A DNA stretch of 64,000 bases, taken from Burkholderia sp. SRS-46 (GTDB taxonomy: Bacteria > Pseudomonadota > Gammaproteobacteria > Burkholderiales > Burkholderiaceae). The stretch covers positions 620,001 through 684,000 of the forward strand of contig NZ_PTXL01000003.1 of the NCBI RefSeq assembly GCF_004343775.1, written 5' to 3'. Shown piece after piece: positions 51,999 through 60,885 of the stretch. The translations under genes were made by a program, and so were the position numbers. Under the pieces are notes generated by a model. The model had not been told where the DNA came from, did no database searches, and worked only from the letters and a program-made list of their open reading frames with translations. Positions within the stretch are counted from its first letter, which is position 1, and each line of letters opens with the position of its first letter.

Positions 51999-53990
51999 CT
52001 ACTTCATATCCCGCGCCACGCGGAACCCGTTTGCCGAATAGCGGACGCTGCTGTCGTACTTGAAGCGCGTCGACGCGGGCATGTAACCGGCGCCGTCTCG
52101 CCACGAACCGCCGCGGATGACGCGCACCTGGCAATTCGGCTCGTCCCATGAACGGCCGTCGCCGGGCGCATTCCGGTACGAGTTGTGCCAGCAGTCGCTG
52201 ACCCATTCCCACACGCCGCCGGCCATGTCGTAGAAGCCGAACGGATTCGCCGCGAACGAGCCGACGTTGGCCGGCGCGTCGGCACGCCAGGGCTGGCCGC
52301 AGTCCTTGCAATTCGCGTTGCCCGTACGCATCTCGTTGCCCCACCAGTAGCGCGTCGAGGTGCCGCCGCGCGCGGCGAATTCCCATTCCGCTTCGGTCGG
52401 CAGCCGGTAAGACTTGCCGCTGACCTTCGACAGCCACTTTACGTAAAGCTGCGCATCGTCCCAGCTCAAATCGCGCGCCGGGGCATTCGGAATCGTGTTG
52501 CTGTCGCCGGGCAGGCGCGGACACGCGCCCGCATCGCGGCACGCGTTCCACTGCGCGACGCTCACCAGATACTTCGCAAGTGCGAAGGCATGTCCGAGCG
52601 TGACGCGATGGGCCGGTTTTTCCGATGAGTCGCCGGTGTCGCTACCCATCGTGAAGGCTCCCGGATTGACCGGCAGCATCACGGGGCAGGCCGGACAGTC
52701 GTGGATTTCGTTCGCCGTCGCGGCACTTTTTGCCGGTGCCGGTGCCGGTGCCGGTGCCGGTGCCGGTGCCGGTGGCGGCGCAGGCGCTACCGTCGCCGCG
52801 GCGGGCGGCGCCTTGGTCGCCGGTGCCGCCGGGGCCGCCGGGGCCGCGGCGCGTGCCGGCGGCGCAGAAGCCGGCACCGAAGCCGGCGCGGGGCTCGCGG
52901 CCTGCGCCGGCGCGGACGCGGCAGGCGGCTTTGGCGCGGCCGCACGCAACCGTGCGAGGCGCGCCTGCGCGAGCGGAACGAAGCGGCCGTTCGGGTAGGC
53001 CTTCAGGTACGCTTCGTAGTCGCCCGCGTACTGGCTGTCCTTGATCGATTCCCAGAACGTGATTTCGTATTGCTCGGTGCTGTCCTTCGGCATCACGCCG
53101 CGGCTTTCGAGCGCGACGACATCGACGTCGGCCGGTTCGCCCTGCCGCGTCGCGACATCGAGCGCGGCATGCGCCATGCCGGTCCCGGCCCGACCGGAAG
53201 CGGTGAACGGAAGGGCCGAGGCCGCAGCCGAAAGCGTCGACGCGGACCACGGGGTCTGCCGATGCCCGGTGGCGCGGTCGACGATCGCGCCGGCACGCTC
53301 GAAAACCTCGGCGATGTCGAGCCCGGGCGATGCCAGCGTCCGCAGCAGCGCCGCCGTGTAGACGCCGTGCCGCGCGCCGTCGGCCGCAAAGGCCCCGGGC
53401 GCCGTCGCGTAGGCGACGAGCGTCTGGGCGGGGAGTGCGGGGGCCGGCGTGTCCGTGGCGCGCAACGGCGCAATCAGGCAGGAATCCAGAATGATCAGAT
53501 CAATGCGGTCGTTGCGTGGCCGTGACATCGCGCCGAGCACCGTCTGCAGCGCGACACCCGTGCGCGACAGGCCCGCGGCCGAACGGACGTCGGCGTCGAC
53601 GGGGGCGAGCCATGTCGTGGCGCCGACGCGCGCGCCGTGCCCCGCGAAATAGACCAGCCCGGCCCCGCCGCCGGCGGCGAGACGGCGGTCGTACGCGTCG
53701 AGCGCGTCGAGCATCTGCTGCCGGGTGGCGTCCTGAAGCTTCATCACGTCGAAGCCGAGCGCCCGCAGCGCGGTGCTCATTGCGTCGGCGTCACGGGCAG
53801 GATTGCCGAGCGGATGGTCGCGATACGCGCCGTTGCCGATCACGAGCGCCACGCGTGGCGGTGCGACGGACGGCGTGCGCGCGGAAGTCGCCGGTGGCGT
53901 CGCACGCGGACGCAGGTCCGCGCCGGCACACACACTCGACATCACCGCGATCGACGCAAACACGCATGCGGGCAGGAGTATTCGCCACAT
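51999..53990 (-). CDS. Secreted caspase-like (peptidase C14) protease fused to a formylglycine-generating-enzyme-like domain
   Basis: 663 residues. Signal peptide MWRILLPACVFASIAVMSSV; caspase-like domain about 45-290 with RVALVIGNGAYRDHPLGNPA, catalytic His118 in YFAGHGARVG and Cys171 in LIILDSCLIA; a helical region with AGDYEAYLKAYPNGRFVPLA; a Pro/Ala linker encoded by a hexanucleotide repeat; and a C-terminal FGE-sulfatase/SUMF1-like domain (MGSDTGDSSEKPAHRVTLGH, RLPTEAEWEFAARGGTSTRY, NPFGFYDMAGGVWEWVSDCW, VIRGGSWRDGAGYMPASTRF). ATG 53990 follows GGGGGCTGA. Dyad residues are intact, so it should be active in the periplasm. Substrate unknown. Divergent from the DUF4399 pair across 328 bases with no other gene. 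Confidence 0.88.
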   Translation of the reverse strand: MWRILLPACVFASIAVMSSVCAGADLRPRATPPATSARTPSVAPPRVALVIGNGAYRDHPLGNPARDADAMSTALRALGFDVMKLQDATRQQMLDALDAYDRRLAAGGGAGLVYFAGHGARVGATTWLAPVDADVRSAAGLSRTGVALQTVLGAMSRPRNDRIDLIILDSCLIAPLRATDTPAPALPAQTLVAYATAPGAFAADGARHGVYTAALLRTLASPGLDIAEVFERAGAIVDRATGHRQTPWSASTLSAAASALPFTASGRAGTGMAHAALDVATRQGEPADVDVVALESRGVMPKDSTEQYEITFWESIKDSQYAGDYEAYLKAYPNGRFVPLAQARLARLRAAAPKPPAASAPAQAASPAPASVPASAPPARAAAPAAPAAPATKAPPAAATVAPAPPPAPAPAPAPAPAPAKSAATANEIHDCPACPVMLPVNPGAFTMGSDTGDSSEKPAHRVTLGHAFALAKYLVSVAQWNACRDAGACPRLPGDSNTIPNAPARDLSWDDAQLYVKWLSKVSGKSYRLPTEAEWEFAARGGTSTRYWWGNEMRTGNANCKDCGQPWRADAPANVGSFAANPFGFYDMAGGVWEWVSDCWHNSYRNAPGDGRSWDEPNCQVRVIRGGSWRDGAGYMPASTRFKYDSSVRYSANGFRVARDMK
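52732..52773. repeat. In-frame hexanucleotide tandem repeat (GCCGGT)7
   Basis: Seven perfect copies of GCCGGT inside the caspase-FGE gene, encoding an Ala-Pro linker between the two domains on the minus strand. Being six bases long, changes in copy number lengthen or shorten the linker without shifting the frame. Confidence 0.9.
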
Positions 53991-54318
53991 GTTCAGCCCC
54001 CCAGGGTGCGCCGTCGGACGTGATGGCCGAAGGCGGCGCGCAGCCGTTGCCGGGTGTCCGGTCGTGGTGCGCGCCACGACTGTCTCCATCGCGCACATGT
54101 ACCGCCGGGACACATTCAAGATAGCACGCGCAATACGGGCGGATAACCGGGACCATCCGCGGGTTTCGCAAAAAACAGACCTACGCGCGCCGGCATCGAT
54201 GCGGGCCGGCCACCTCGGTGCATCGATATGTGCTCTCCCGTCGATTACGTCCTAAGCTGTAAAACGCGCGCCTCTCTCCGACGCCGTGCGCCGGTGTACC
54301 CACGCGAGGAGCAACACG

Positions 54319-54747
54319 ATGCGAAGAAGGATCACGCTGTTCGCTTTGGCCGCCGTCGTGCTGGCGCCGAGAATCGCATTCGCCGCCGGCCGCACGCCGT
54401 CGCCGCCCGGCGCCGAGGCGTACATCATCTGGCCGCCGGACGGCGCGACGATCACCGGCGGCAAGTTCTGGGTGCGCATGGGCCTGCGCAACATGGGCAT
54501 CTGTCCGAAGGGCATCGAGCGGCCCAACGTGGGCCATCATCATCTGCTGATCGACACCGATCTCCCGCCGCTGGATCAGCCGATACCGTCGGACCGGAAT
54601 CATCTCCATTTCGGCGCCGGCGAAACCGAGGCGCGCGTCGAGTTGCCGCCGGGCAAGCACACGGTGCAAATGCTGCTGGGCGACTACAACCACGTGCCGC
54701 ACGATCCGCCGGTGTACTCGAAGAAGATCACGATCACGGTCAAGTAG
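54319..54747 (+). CDS. DUF4399 periplasmic protein, first copy
   Basis: 142 residues with a signal peptide (RITLFALAAVVLAPRIAFA). The DUF4399 body is clear: PPDGATITGGKFWVRMGLRN, GHHHLLIDTDLPPLDQPIPS, DRNHLHFGAGETEARVELPP and LLGDYNHVPHDPPVYSKKIT. The His-rich HHHLL...HLHFG pattern suggests metal binding, but the family has no known function. GAGGAG precedes the ATG at 54319. Forms a tandem pair with the next gene 31 bases on and is divergent from the caspase-FGE gene. Confidence 0.9.
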   Translation: MRRRITLFALAAVVLAPRIAFAAGRTPSPPGAEAYIIWPPDGATITGGKFWVRMGLRNMGICPKGIERPNVGHHHLLIDTDLPPLDQPIPSDRNHLHFGAGETEARVELPPGKHTVQMLLGDYNHVPHDPPVYSKKITITVK

Positions 54748-54778
54748 CGCGATGCCGCGCGAACCGGGAATGGACGCC

Positions 54779-55204
54779 ATGAACAAGCTCATCCTCGTCG
54801 CCGCTGCCGCGGCACTGCTATGGACCGGCGCGACGCAGGCCGAAACCGGCACGCACGCGCCGAAGGCCATGGCCTACATTGGCTGGCCGAACGACGGCCA
54901 GGTGCTGCCGGCCGGCCGGCCGTTCCGCGTGTGGTTCGGCCTGCGCGACATGGGCATCGCGCCGTCGCACGTGCAGTTTCCGAACACCGGGCATCATCAC
55001 CTGCTGGTCGACACGGACCTGCCGCCGATGGACCAGCCGATTCCGTCCGACCGGAATCATCTGCATTTCGGCGCGGGCGAGACCGAAACCATGCTGGACC
55101 TTCCGCGGGGCAAGCACACGCTGCAACTGCTGATGGGCGACTACAACCACGTGCCGCACAACCCGCCGGTCTACTCGAAGAAGATCACGATCTACGTGAA
55201 GTGA
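54779..55204 (+). CDS. DUF4399 periplasmic protein, second copy
   Basis: 141 residues, signal peptide (MNKLILVAAAAALLWTGATQ). Very similar to the preceding protein over the mature part: GHHHLLVDTDLPPMDQPIPS, DRNHLHFGAGETETMLDLPR, LLMGDYNHVPHNPPVYSKKI. The signal regions differ, so the duplication is not recent. GGGAA at about 54766 serves the ATG at 54779; upstream in-frame ATGs at 54752 and 54770 would spoil the signal peptide. A weak hairpin follows the stop. Confidence 0.9.
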   Translation: MNKLILVAAAAALLWTGATQAETGTHAPKAMAYIGWPNDGQVLPAGRPFRVWFGLRDMGIAPSHVQFPNTGHHHLLVDTDLPPMDQPIPSDRNHLHFGAGETETMLDLPRGKHTLQLLMGDYNHVPHNPPVYSKKITIYVK

Positions 55205-55214
55205 CGCCGCCCGC

Positions 55215-55246
55215 AGCCGGATGACGTGCCGCGCGCACGTCCGGCT
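55215..55246 (+). terminator. Weak terminator after the DUF4399 pair
   Basis: GACGTGC (55223-55229) pairs with GCACGTC (55235-55241), extended by AGCCG/CGGCT with a small bulge, followed only by TTTC. It separates the DUF4399 genes from the peptide-export locus; the remaining ~290 bases to 55536 contain no gene I can support and should hold the export locus promoter. Confidence 0.45.
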
Positions 55247-55535
55247 TTCACGCGCGCGTGTCGCGCAAGCGTGCCCGACGTGCGGGTGTCTGCGCCCGCC
55301 AGACAGCCGACGCCGAATGTGTTGGTCGGGAGCCATCCCGTTTCGACTGCCGCCGCGCCGCGCGGGCCGCTCCGGAACCGCCTTCGTCATCGCCGAACCC
55401 CGCACCGACAAGCCTTCCCGCCCGATCGCCGGCGATCGCGCAGGCAGCTGGCACGCGCCATGCAGTATGAGAAGCGAGCGTGCAAACCTGCAGCTCGATT
55501 GCCAACACCGTTGATGACCCATTCGGAGAACTGCC

Positions 55536-55799
55536 ATGAGCAAGCTGACGATCGAAGACCTGAACGTGACCCAAGCACTCGACCGCCGCGCGATGTCCGC
55601 GGTGCGCGGCGGCGTACTGGGCCTGTGGCCGCTGTACTACCCGTCGTACAAGGTCGACACCACCAACTTCAATGCCGAGCAGATGATCGGCCAGACCGCC
55701 AACGTGATGAACAACACGGGCAACGACGTCGCATTCGCGACCGACATCCACTCGATGGTCAAGCCGACGCAGAACGCGCACAACACGATCAACTTCTGA
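55536..55799 (+). CDS. Double-glycine leader peptide (candidate exported bacteriocin/RiPP-like precursor)
   Basis: 87 residues. The first 26 form a classic C39-peptidase leader: MSKLTIEDLNVTQALDRRAM followed by SAVRGG, with Gly-Gly at 25-26 and hydrophobic positions upstream of it. The predicted product is 61 residues, starts VLGLWPLYYPSYKVDTTNF, contains no Cys, and is Asn/Thr-rich towards its C terminus (NVMNNTGNDV, NAHNTINF). No signal peptide. GGAG lies 8 bases before the ATG. All genes for a dedicated exporter follow on the same strand, including a C39 peptidase-ABC transporter. Product activity (antimicrobial, adhesive or signalling) is unknown. Confidence 0.82.
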   Translation: MSKLTIEDLNVTQALDRRAMSAVRGGVLGLWPLYYPSYKVDTTNFNAEQMIGQTANVMNNTGNDVAFATDIHSMVKPTQNAHNTINF

Positions 55800-55924
55800 T
55801 CGTCCGCCGCACGCCGTGGCGGCCGCAGCGTCGCCACGGACCGGCCGCCCTTCACGTGCACCCCGCGCCTCGCCCCCGACACCGCCACACCGCACCGCCC
55901 CGCGTTCCTCCGAAGGAGTCGATC

Positions 55925-57400
55925 GTGAACACCCGACTGCCGCCCACCGCCACGCGCAACCGCCGCGGCCTCATGCGTTCGCTGGCCCGCATCGCCGGCT
56001 CCGCCGGGCTGTGCGCGGCGGCGCTGTCCGGTTGCATGGATCTGAAGGTGCCCGCCTATCAGCGCCCGGAGATGCCGGCCAAGCAGACGTGGGCGCACGC
56101 GCACGGGCCGGTGTCCGCATCGGACGCCGTCAATCCGGAATGGTGGAAGCGCTTCGACGATCCGACGCTCGACGCGCTGATCGACCAGGCCATCGCCGGC
56201 AACGTGGACATCAAGGTGCTCGCGGCGCGCATCGCCGTGGCGGGCGCGCAGATCGGCGAGGCCCATGCGGGCGCGCTGCCCAGCGCCGACCTGGGCGCCG
56301 GTGCGGACTTCGAGAAGAGCACGCACCAGCAGTTGTCGAAGACCTACAACCTCGGCAGCCAGGTGAACTGGGACATCGATATCTGGGGCAAGGTCGAGAA
56401 GGGCGTGCAGGCGCAGAAGGCCGAATACCACGCGACCGAGGCTGACTGGCGCGCCGGTTACCTGACGCTCGTCGCCGACGTGTCGAGCACGTATTTCCAG
56501 ATCCTCCGGTTCGACGACCAGATCGAGCAGCAGCAGCGCACGCTCGACAAGAACACGAAGATTCTCGCGATCTACCGCTCGATGCTGGCCAACGGCCTGG
56601 CGCCGCAGACCGAAGTGCTGCGCCAGAGCGCGGAAATCAACGGGCTGCAGAACGAACTGATCGAGCTGCATCGTTCGCGCGATACCGCCGAGAACGCGCT
56701 CGCGACGCTGCTGGGCGTGCCGGCCGGGGAATTCAGGATGCCTGCCGGCCATCTCCGGCAGCGCGTGAAGCTGCCGGACGTGCCGATGGGCCTGCCTGCG
56801 CAACTGCTCGCGCGCCGGCCCGACATCGTCGCCGCGCAATACCGGATCCTCGAATCGTATGACGAGATCGGCGCCGCGAAGCTCGCGCAATTGCCGTCGA
56901 TCAGCCTGACGGGCCGTGGCGGCACCGCCGCGTTCGCGCTGTCGGACCTGTTCAAGGCGTTCACGTTCAGCTTCCTGCCGAGCATCAACCTGCCGATGTT
57001 CGACCCGGGCGTGCGGGCGCACATCAAGACGACCGAGGCACAGAGCAAGCTCGCCGAGCAGCAGTACCGGCAAACCGTGTTCACCGCGTTCAAGGAGGTG
57101 GAAAACGCGCTCGTGGATCTCGACGCGCACAAGCAGCAGCGCGTGCAGCTACAGCAGCAGAGCGAGCGCCTGCGCACGGTGGCCGCGCAGGTCGAGGCGC
57201 AACTGAAGGAAGGGCTGGTGTCGCAGCTCGAGGTGCTGGAATCGGAGCGTTCGGTGGCCGCCGCCGAACTCGCGCTGATCGCCAATCATCAGCAGATTCT
57301 GGGCGACACGGTCACCCTCTACAAGGCCATCGGCGGCGGCTGGCGCGCGGTCGAAATCTCGAACGCCAGCATCGAGCCGGTCCGGCAAGCGATGCAATGA
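55925..57400 (+). CDS. TolC/NodT-like outer-membrane efflux lipoprotein of the export locus
   Basis: 491 residues. Signal and lipobox LCAAALSGC (Cys37 acylated). Two OEP repeats: WWKRFDDPTLDALIDQAIAG, GSQVNWDIDIWGKVEKGVQA, LLARRPDIVAAQYRILESYD and INLPMFDPGVRAHIKTTEAQ, YRQTVFTAFKEVENALVDLD. GTG start at 55925 with AAGGAG at 55913-55918. Provides the outer-membrane duct for the HlyD-ABC complex encoded downstream. Use of a NodT-type lipoprotein rather than plain TolC in a peptide type I system is common in betaproteobacteria. Gap to the precursor gene is 125 bases. Confidence 0.92.
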   Translation: MNTRLPPTATRNRRGLMRSLARIAGSAGLCAAALSGCMDLKVPAYQRPEMPAKQTWAHAHGPVSASDAVNPEWWKRFDDPTLDALIDQAIAGNVDIKVLAARIAVAGAQIGEAHAGALPSADLGAGADFEKSTHQQLSKTYNLGSQVNWDIDIWGKVEKGVQAQKAEYHATEADWRAGYLTLVADVSSTYFQILRFDDQIEQQQRTLDKNTKILAIYRSMLANGLAPQTEVLRQSAEINGLQNELIELHRSRDTAENALATLLGVPAGEFRMPAGHLRQRVKLPDVPMGLPAQLLARRPDIVAAQYRILESYDEIGAAKLAQLPSISLTGRGGTAAFALSDLFKAFTFSFLPSINLPMFDPGVRAHIKTTEAQSKLAEQQYRQTVFTAFKEVENALVDLDAHKQQRVQLQQQSERLRTVAAQVEAQLKEGLVSQLEVLESERSVAAAELALIANHQQILGDTVTLYKAIGGGWRAVEISNASIEPVRQAMQ

Positions 57401-57570
57401 ATACGCCAGCGCTGCGCGGCCGCGCCATCGGCGCCAATCGATTGACTACCGTCATCCGTCGCCTAAACTTTTTTCACGCGCGTGCCGCCCAGTGCCGGGG
57501 CGGCGCGGCTTCCTGCGGGCGGTTCGCGATCGCGTCGCGTTTCTTGCGTCGCGCACGCATGGGCGGACAC

Positions 57571-59442
57571 ATGTCGATCGTTGGCCGAATCATGGTTCCA
57601 GACGCCGCTTCGATTGCCGGGCCACCGAGCGTGCTCGACCGGCCGTTCGACATCGTGCTCAAGCCGATGTCCCACCCGGAGCTGAGCGAGATCCGGGTCG
57701 ACAAGGCGCTGTTCGCCGTGGGGCGCACCGACGCGCCATTCGCGTCGGCACGCCCCGAGCTGGTGGCCGACCTGTCGCGCCGGCATGCGCGGATCTTCTT
57801 CGAAGGCGGCGCGGGCTATGTCGCCGATCTCGGCAGCAAGAACGGCACGGCGGTCAACGGCATCGACGTCGGCGACAAGCCGCATCTGCTGCGCGACGGC
57901 GACGAGCTGCGCTTCGGCGGCGCACTGTCGTATCGCGTGGCGTTCGTGCCGCGCGCGACGCGCCAGGCGGCGCGGCCGACCGTCGTGACGCTGGCGCCGG
58001 AGCGCGCCGATCTCGGCCTGCAACCGGTCGTGATTACCGCCTTCCCGTTTCTCGTGAGCAAGACCGACGATACGTTCGCGTGCTACCGGAACGCGTATCC
58101 GCATCAGGTGAACTACCTGTCGCGGCGCCATGCGCACCTCTACGTGCAGGACGGCGACGTGTTCGTCGAAGATCTCGGCAGCACGAACGGCACGTTCGTC
58201 GACGGCCGCCGCCTCGACGAACACGCGCTGGCGCTCGACGACGGTGCGCTGCTCGCGTTCGGCGGCGATCATTTCGTGTATCGCGTGGGCGTGCAGCGGG
58301 AGCCGGGGCAGGATTCCACGGTGACGGCGGCCGCGCCGCCCGGCGCCGCGGAGGCGGACCGCACGACGTTCGTCGATTCCGCCCATTCGTTCCTGGACAT
58401 CTTCTGCACGGCTCCGGCGGTTGCGCAGGAAGACGAAGTGAATCCGCACGCCGCGCAGGGCGCCGTCGAAACCGCGCATGATGCGCGCCACCGGCGCGGC
58501 AGGTTCGAAGTCTTCCTGTCGGAGTTGAGCGAGGCGTTCGGCGGCAGCGGACGGATCGACATGCGCCGGCTCGGCTGGTGGAGCGGGGGGCTCGTGGCGG
58601 TGGTCGTCATGCTGGTCGCGATACTGTATTTCCAGGACGCGTCGCTGCGCGAGATGCGCGCGCTGCTCGCGCGCGGCGACACCGCGCAGGCCGCGCAGCT
58701 CGCCGACCGGTACCTCGCCGATCGTCCGGACGATACGGCGTTCCTTGCGCTGGGCACCGAGGCGCTCGTCCGGTCGACCCTGCCGGACTGGATCGCCGCG
58801 CTGAACGCGCACGCGTTCGACCGTGCCCGCGCGAGCGTGCAGGCCATGCGCGCGCTCGCCCGCCACAACGCCGACGCCCGGCCGCTCGTCGACGAGATCG
58901 CCTGGATCGGCGAATTGCAGGCGTTCGTCGCCGGCCGCGGCGGGCCGGAGGCCCCGCTCCGGATCTACCGCGACGAAGCCCCGATCAAGGCGCTCACCGG
59001 CCGCTGGAACGACGACCCGAGCGCGCATCAGCGGCTGCTCGACCGGATTTCTTCATACGTTCCCGCGTTCGGCGTGACGTATGCCGACGCGCTCAGCCAG
59101 CTGCGCAAGCTGCAAAGCGATCATTCCGTCTACGTGGCCGCGCTCGAACGGCTGCAACGGGCGATCGGCGCGGCGCTGGACGACGACCGGCTCGACGGCC
59201 TCCCCGCGCTGCTGGCCGATTACGAGCAGCGCTATCCGCGGCTGGGCGGCCTCGACGCGGTGCGGGCCGATCTGCAGCAGTACACGCAGTTCGAGAGCGA
59301 TGCGCGTGCCGGCCGTGGCGCGGCCGTGCTCGATCGCCTGAAGACGTTCCGCTTCGCGACGCCGCAATTCGCCGCGCATGCCGCGGCGCTGGAACGGCTC
59401 GCTGCCTCGGGAGGGCGCAATGAAGCTCGACCGTCTCCTTAG
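57571..59442 (+). CDS. Dual FHA-domain single-pass membrane protein
   Basis: About 623 residues. FHA domain 1 at roughly 45-115 (FAVGRTDAPF, LSRRHARIFFEG, DLGSKNGTAVNG) and FHA domain 2 at roughly 155-238 (YLSRRHAHLYVQDGDVFVED, LGSTNGTFVDG). Both keep the Arg, Ser-Arg-Arg-His and Asn residues that bind phosphothreonine. One transmembrane helix (GGLVAVVVMLVAILYFQ, about 337-354) and a periplasmic Ala/Leu-rich helical domain of about 270 residues. Start is uncertain among 57559, 57571 and 57592; no good ribosome-binding site. The last 23 bases overlap the HlyD gene. It probably senses a phosphorylated partner in the cytosol and contacts the exporter across the membrane (inference). Confidence 0.85.
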   Translation: MSIVGRIMVPDAASIAGPPSVLDRPFDIVLKPMSHPELSEIRVDKALFAVGRTDAPFASARPELVADLSRRHARIFFEGGAGYVADLGSKNGTAVNGIDVGDKPHLLRDGDELRFGGALSYRVAFVPRATRQAARPTVVTLAPERADLGLQPVVITAFPFLVSKTDDTFACYRNAYPHQVNYLSRRHAHLYVQDGDVFVEDLGSTNGTFVDGRRLDEHALALDDGALLAFGGDHFVYRVGVQREPGQDSTVTAAAPPGAAEADRTTFVDSAHSFLDIFCTAPAVAQEDEVNPHAAQGAVETAHDARHRRGRFEVFLSELSEAFGGSGRIDMRRLGWWSGGLVAVVVMLVAILYFQDASLREMRALLARGDTAQAAQLADRYLADRPDDTAFLALGTEALVRSTLPDWIAALNAHAFDRARASVQAMRALARHNADARPLVDEIAWIGELQAFVAGRGGPEAPLRIYRDEAPIKALTGRWNDDPSAHQRLLDRISSYVPAFGVTYADALSQLRKLQSDHSVYVAALERLQRAIGAALDDDRLDGLPALLADYEQRYPRLGGLDAVRADLQQYTQFESDARAGRGAAVLDRLKTFRFATPQFAAHAAALERLAASGGRNEARPSP

Positions 59443-60829
59443 GCGCGCGCGGCTGGCGCCGCCGCCGGAGCCGCCGCGCTCGCTCGGCGAGGCGCTGGAG
59501 GATCACGGCGCCGAAGGGATCGCGATCCTGACCGCGCGGCCGTGGCGGCTCACCGAGGCGACCGTGATCGCGATGGTGGGGCTCATCGTGTGCGCGCTGC
59601 TGTGGTCGTTCGTCGGCCGCGCCGACGTCATCGTGACAGCCCAGGGCGCGCTCGCGCCGGAATCCGAGGTGCGGCGCATCTACGCGCCCGTCGACGGCGA
59701 ACTGGTCGATATCTATATCGCGGAAGGCCAGCCGGTTGCCAAGAACGACGTGATCGGCCGGATCAACGCGCGCGGCGCGATCGAGGCGGCGACCAACGCG
59801 CTCGACGCGCGGCTCAAGCTCGACGACGCGGAGCGCGAGTGGAAGCAGTTTCCGGAGAAGAAGCTGCTGATGGAGCGCAAGGCCGACGCGCTGAAGGAGC
59901 AGATCGACGTCGAGGCGCACCTGCACCAGAACCGCATCGCCGAAGGCACCAGCAAGCTTGCGCAGTCGCAGCGGGCGCAGGTCGACGAAGCGCGCGGCAA
60001 TATCGACAACGCGCGCCATGCGCGCGATCTCGCGAAGGACGAACAGGACAAATATGCGCGGCTGTTCGCGCTGCCGGGCGGCGGCGGCGTGTCGCAGAGC
60101 CAGGTCGAGCAGAAGCGCAGCGCCTACCTGCAGGCCGAGGACAGCTACCGCGTCGCGCAGGCGCGGCTCGCGCAGATCGAGGCGCAGCAGAGCCACGAGT
60201 TCGCGCAGGCGAAGGCGCAACTCGAAGGCAGCGGCGAGACGCTGACCGGGTTGCGCATCCAGTACGACGCGACGGTGCGCGACATCGCCAATACCGAGGA
60301 AAAGCTGCGCCTGCAGGTGCAAACGGCGCGCCTCGCCGCGGATGCCGCCGCGCGCATCCGCTTCGAGAACATCGACAAGGACAATTTCCTGCTCGTGCTG
60401 GCGCCCGTGTCCGGCGTGATCACCGACGTGACCACGACCCAGCCCGGCGACAAGATCCTCGCCAACACGCCGCTCGGCGGCATCGCGCCGTCGGATGCGC
60501 GCACCGTGGTGAAGATCGCGATCGCGGAGCAGGATCGCGCGTTCCTCCATGAGGGACTGCCCGTGAAGCTCAAGTTCAATGCGTTTCCGTATCAGCGCTA
60601 TGGCGTGATGGACGGCACGCTCGAATACATTTCGCCGGCGACGAAGCCGCAGGCGCAGACGAAGGAACCCGTCTACGAGGGGCGTGTGGCGCTGGCGCGC
60701 GATGCGTACCTGATCGCCGGGACGAAGTATCCGCTGCGCTACGGGATGACGGCCACGGCGGAAATCGTGGTGCGCGAGCGCCGCCTGATCGGCTTCCTGC
60801 TGGATCCGTTCCGGCAGGTCGCCGGTTGA
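59420..60829 (+). CDS. HlyD family membrane fusion protein
   Basis: 469 residues. Cytosolic N terminus, one TM helix (ATVIAMVGLIVCALLWSFVG), lipoyl half-motif VRRIYAPVDGELVDIYIAEG, long coiled coil about 150-330 (Glu/Gln/Ala/Arg-rich), second half-motif LLVLAPVSGVITDVTTTQPG and the beta-barrel end. This is the periplasmic adaptor of a type I secretion complex, linking the C39-ABC transporter to the outer-membrane lipoprotein. GGGAGGG precedes the ATG, which lies inside the FHA gene end, so translation is coupled. Confidence 0.92.
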   Translation: MKLDRLLRRARLAPPPEPPRSLGEALEDHGAEGIAILTARPWRLTEATVIAMVGLIVCALLWSFVGRADVIVTAQGALAPESEVRRIYAPVDGELVDIYIAEGQPVAKNDVIGRINARGAIEAATNALDARLKLDDAEREWKQFPEKKLLMERKADALKEQIDVEAHLHQNRIAEGTSKLAQSQRAQVDEARGNIDNARHARDLAKDEQDKYARLFALPGGGGVSQSQVEQKRSAYLQAEDSYRVAQARLAQIEAQQSHEFAQAKAQLEGSGETLTGLRIQYDATVRDIANTEEKLRLQVQTARLAADAAARIRFENIDKDNFLLVLAPVSGVITDVTTTQPGDKILANTPLGGIAPSDARTVVKIAIAEQDRAFLHEGLPVKLKFNAFPYQRYGVMDGTLEYISPATKPQAQTKEPVYEGRVALARDAYLIAGTKYPLRYGMTATAEIVVRERRLIGFLLDPFRQVAG

Positions 60830-60885
60830 CGGGCGCAGGTGGCGAAGCGGCGGCGCTCGCCGTGTTCTGAAACAAGGGGGACGAC

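Noticed and set aside
52732..52773. Tandem repeat considered as a CRISPR or VNTR locus
   Set aside because: Contiguous 6-base units with no spacers, lying inside a coding sequence; it is a simple sequence repeat.
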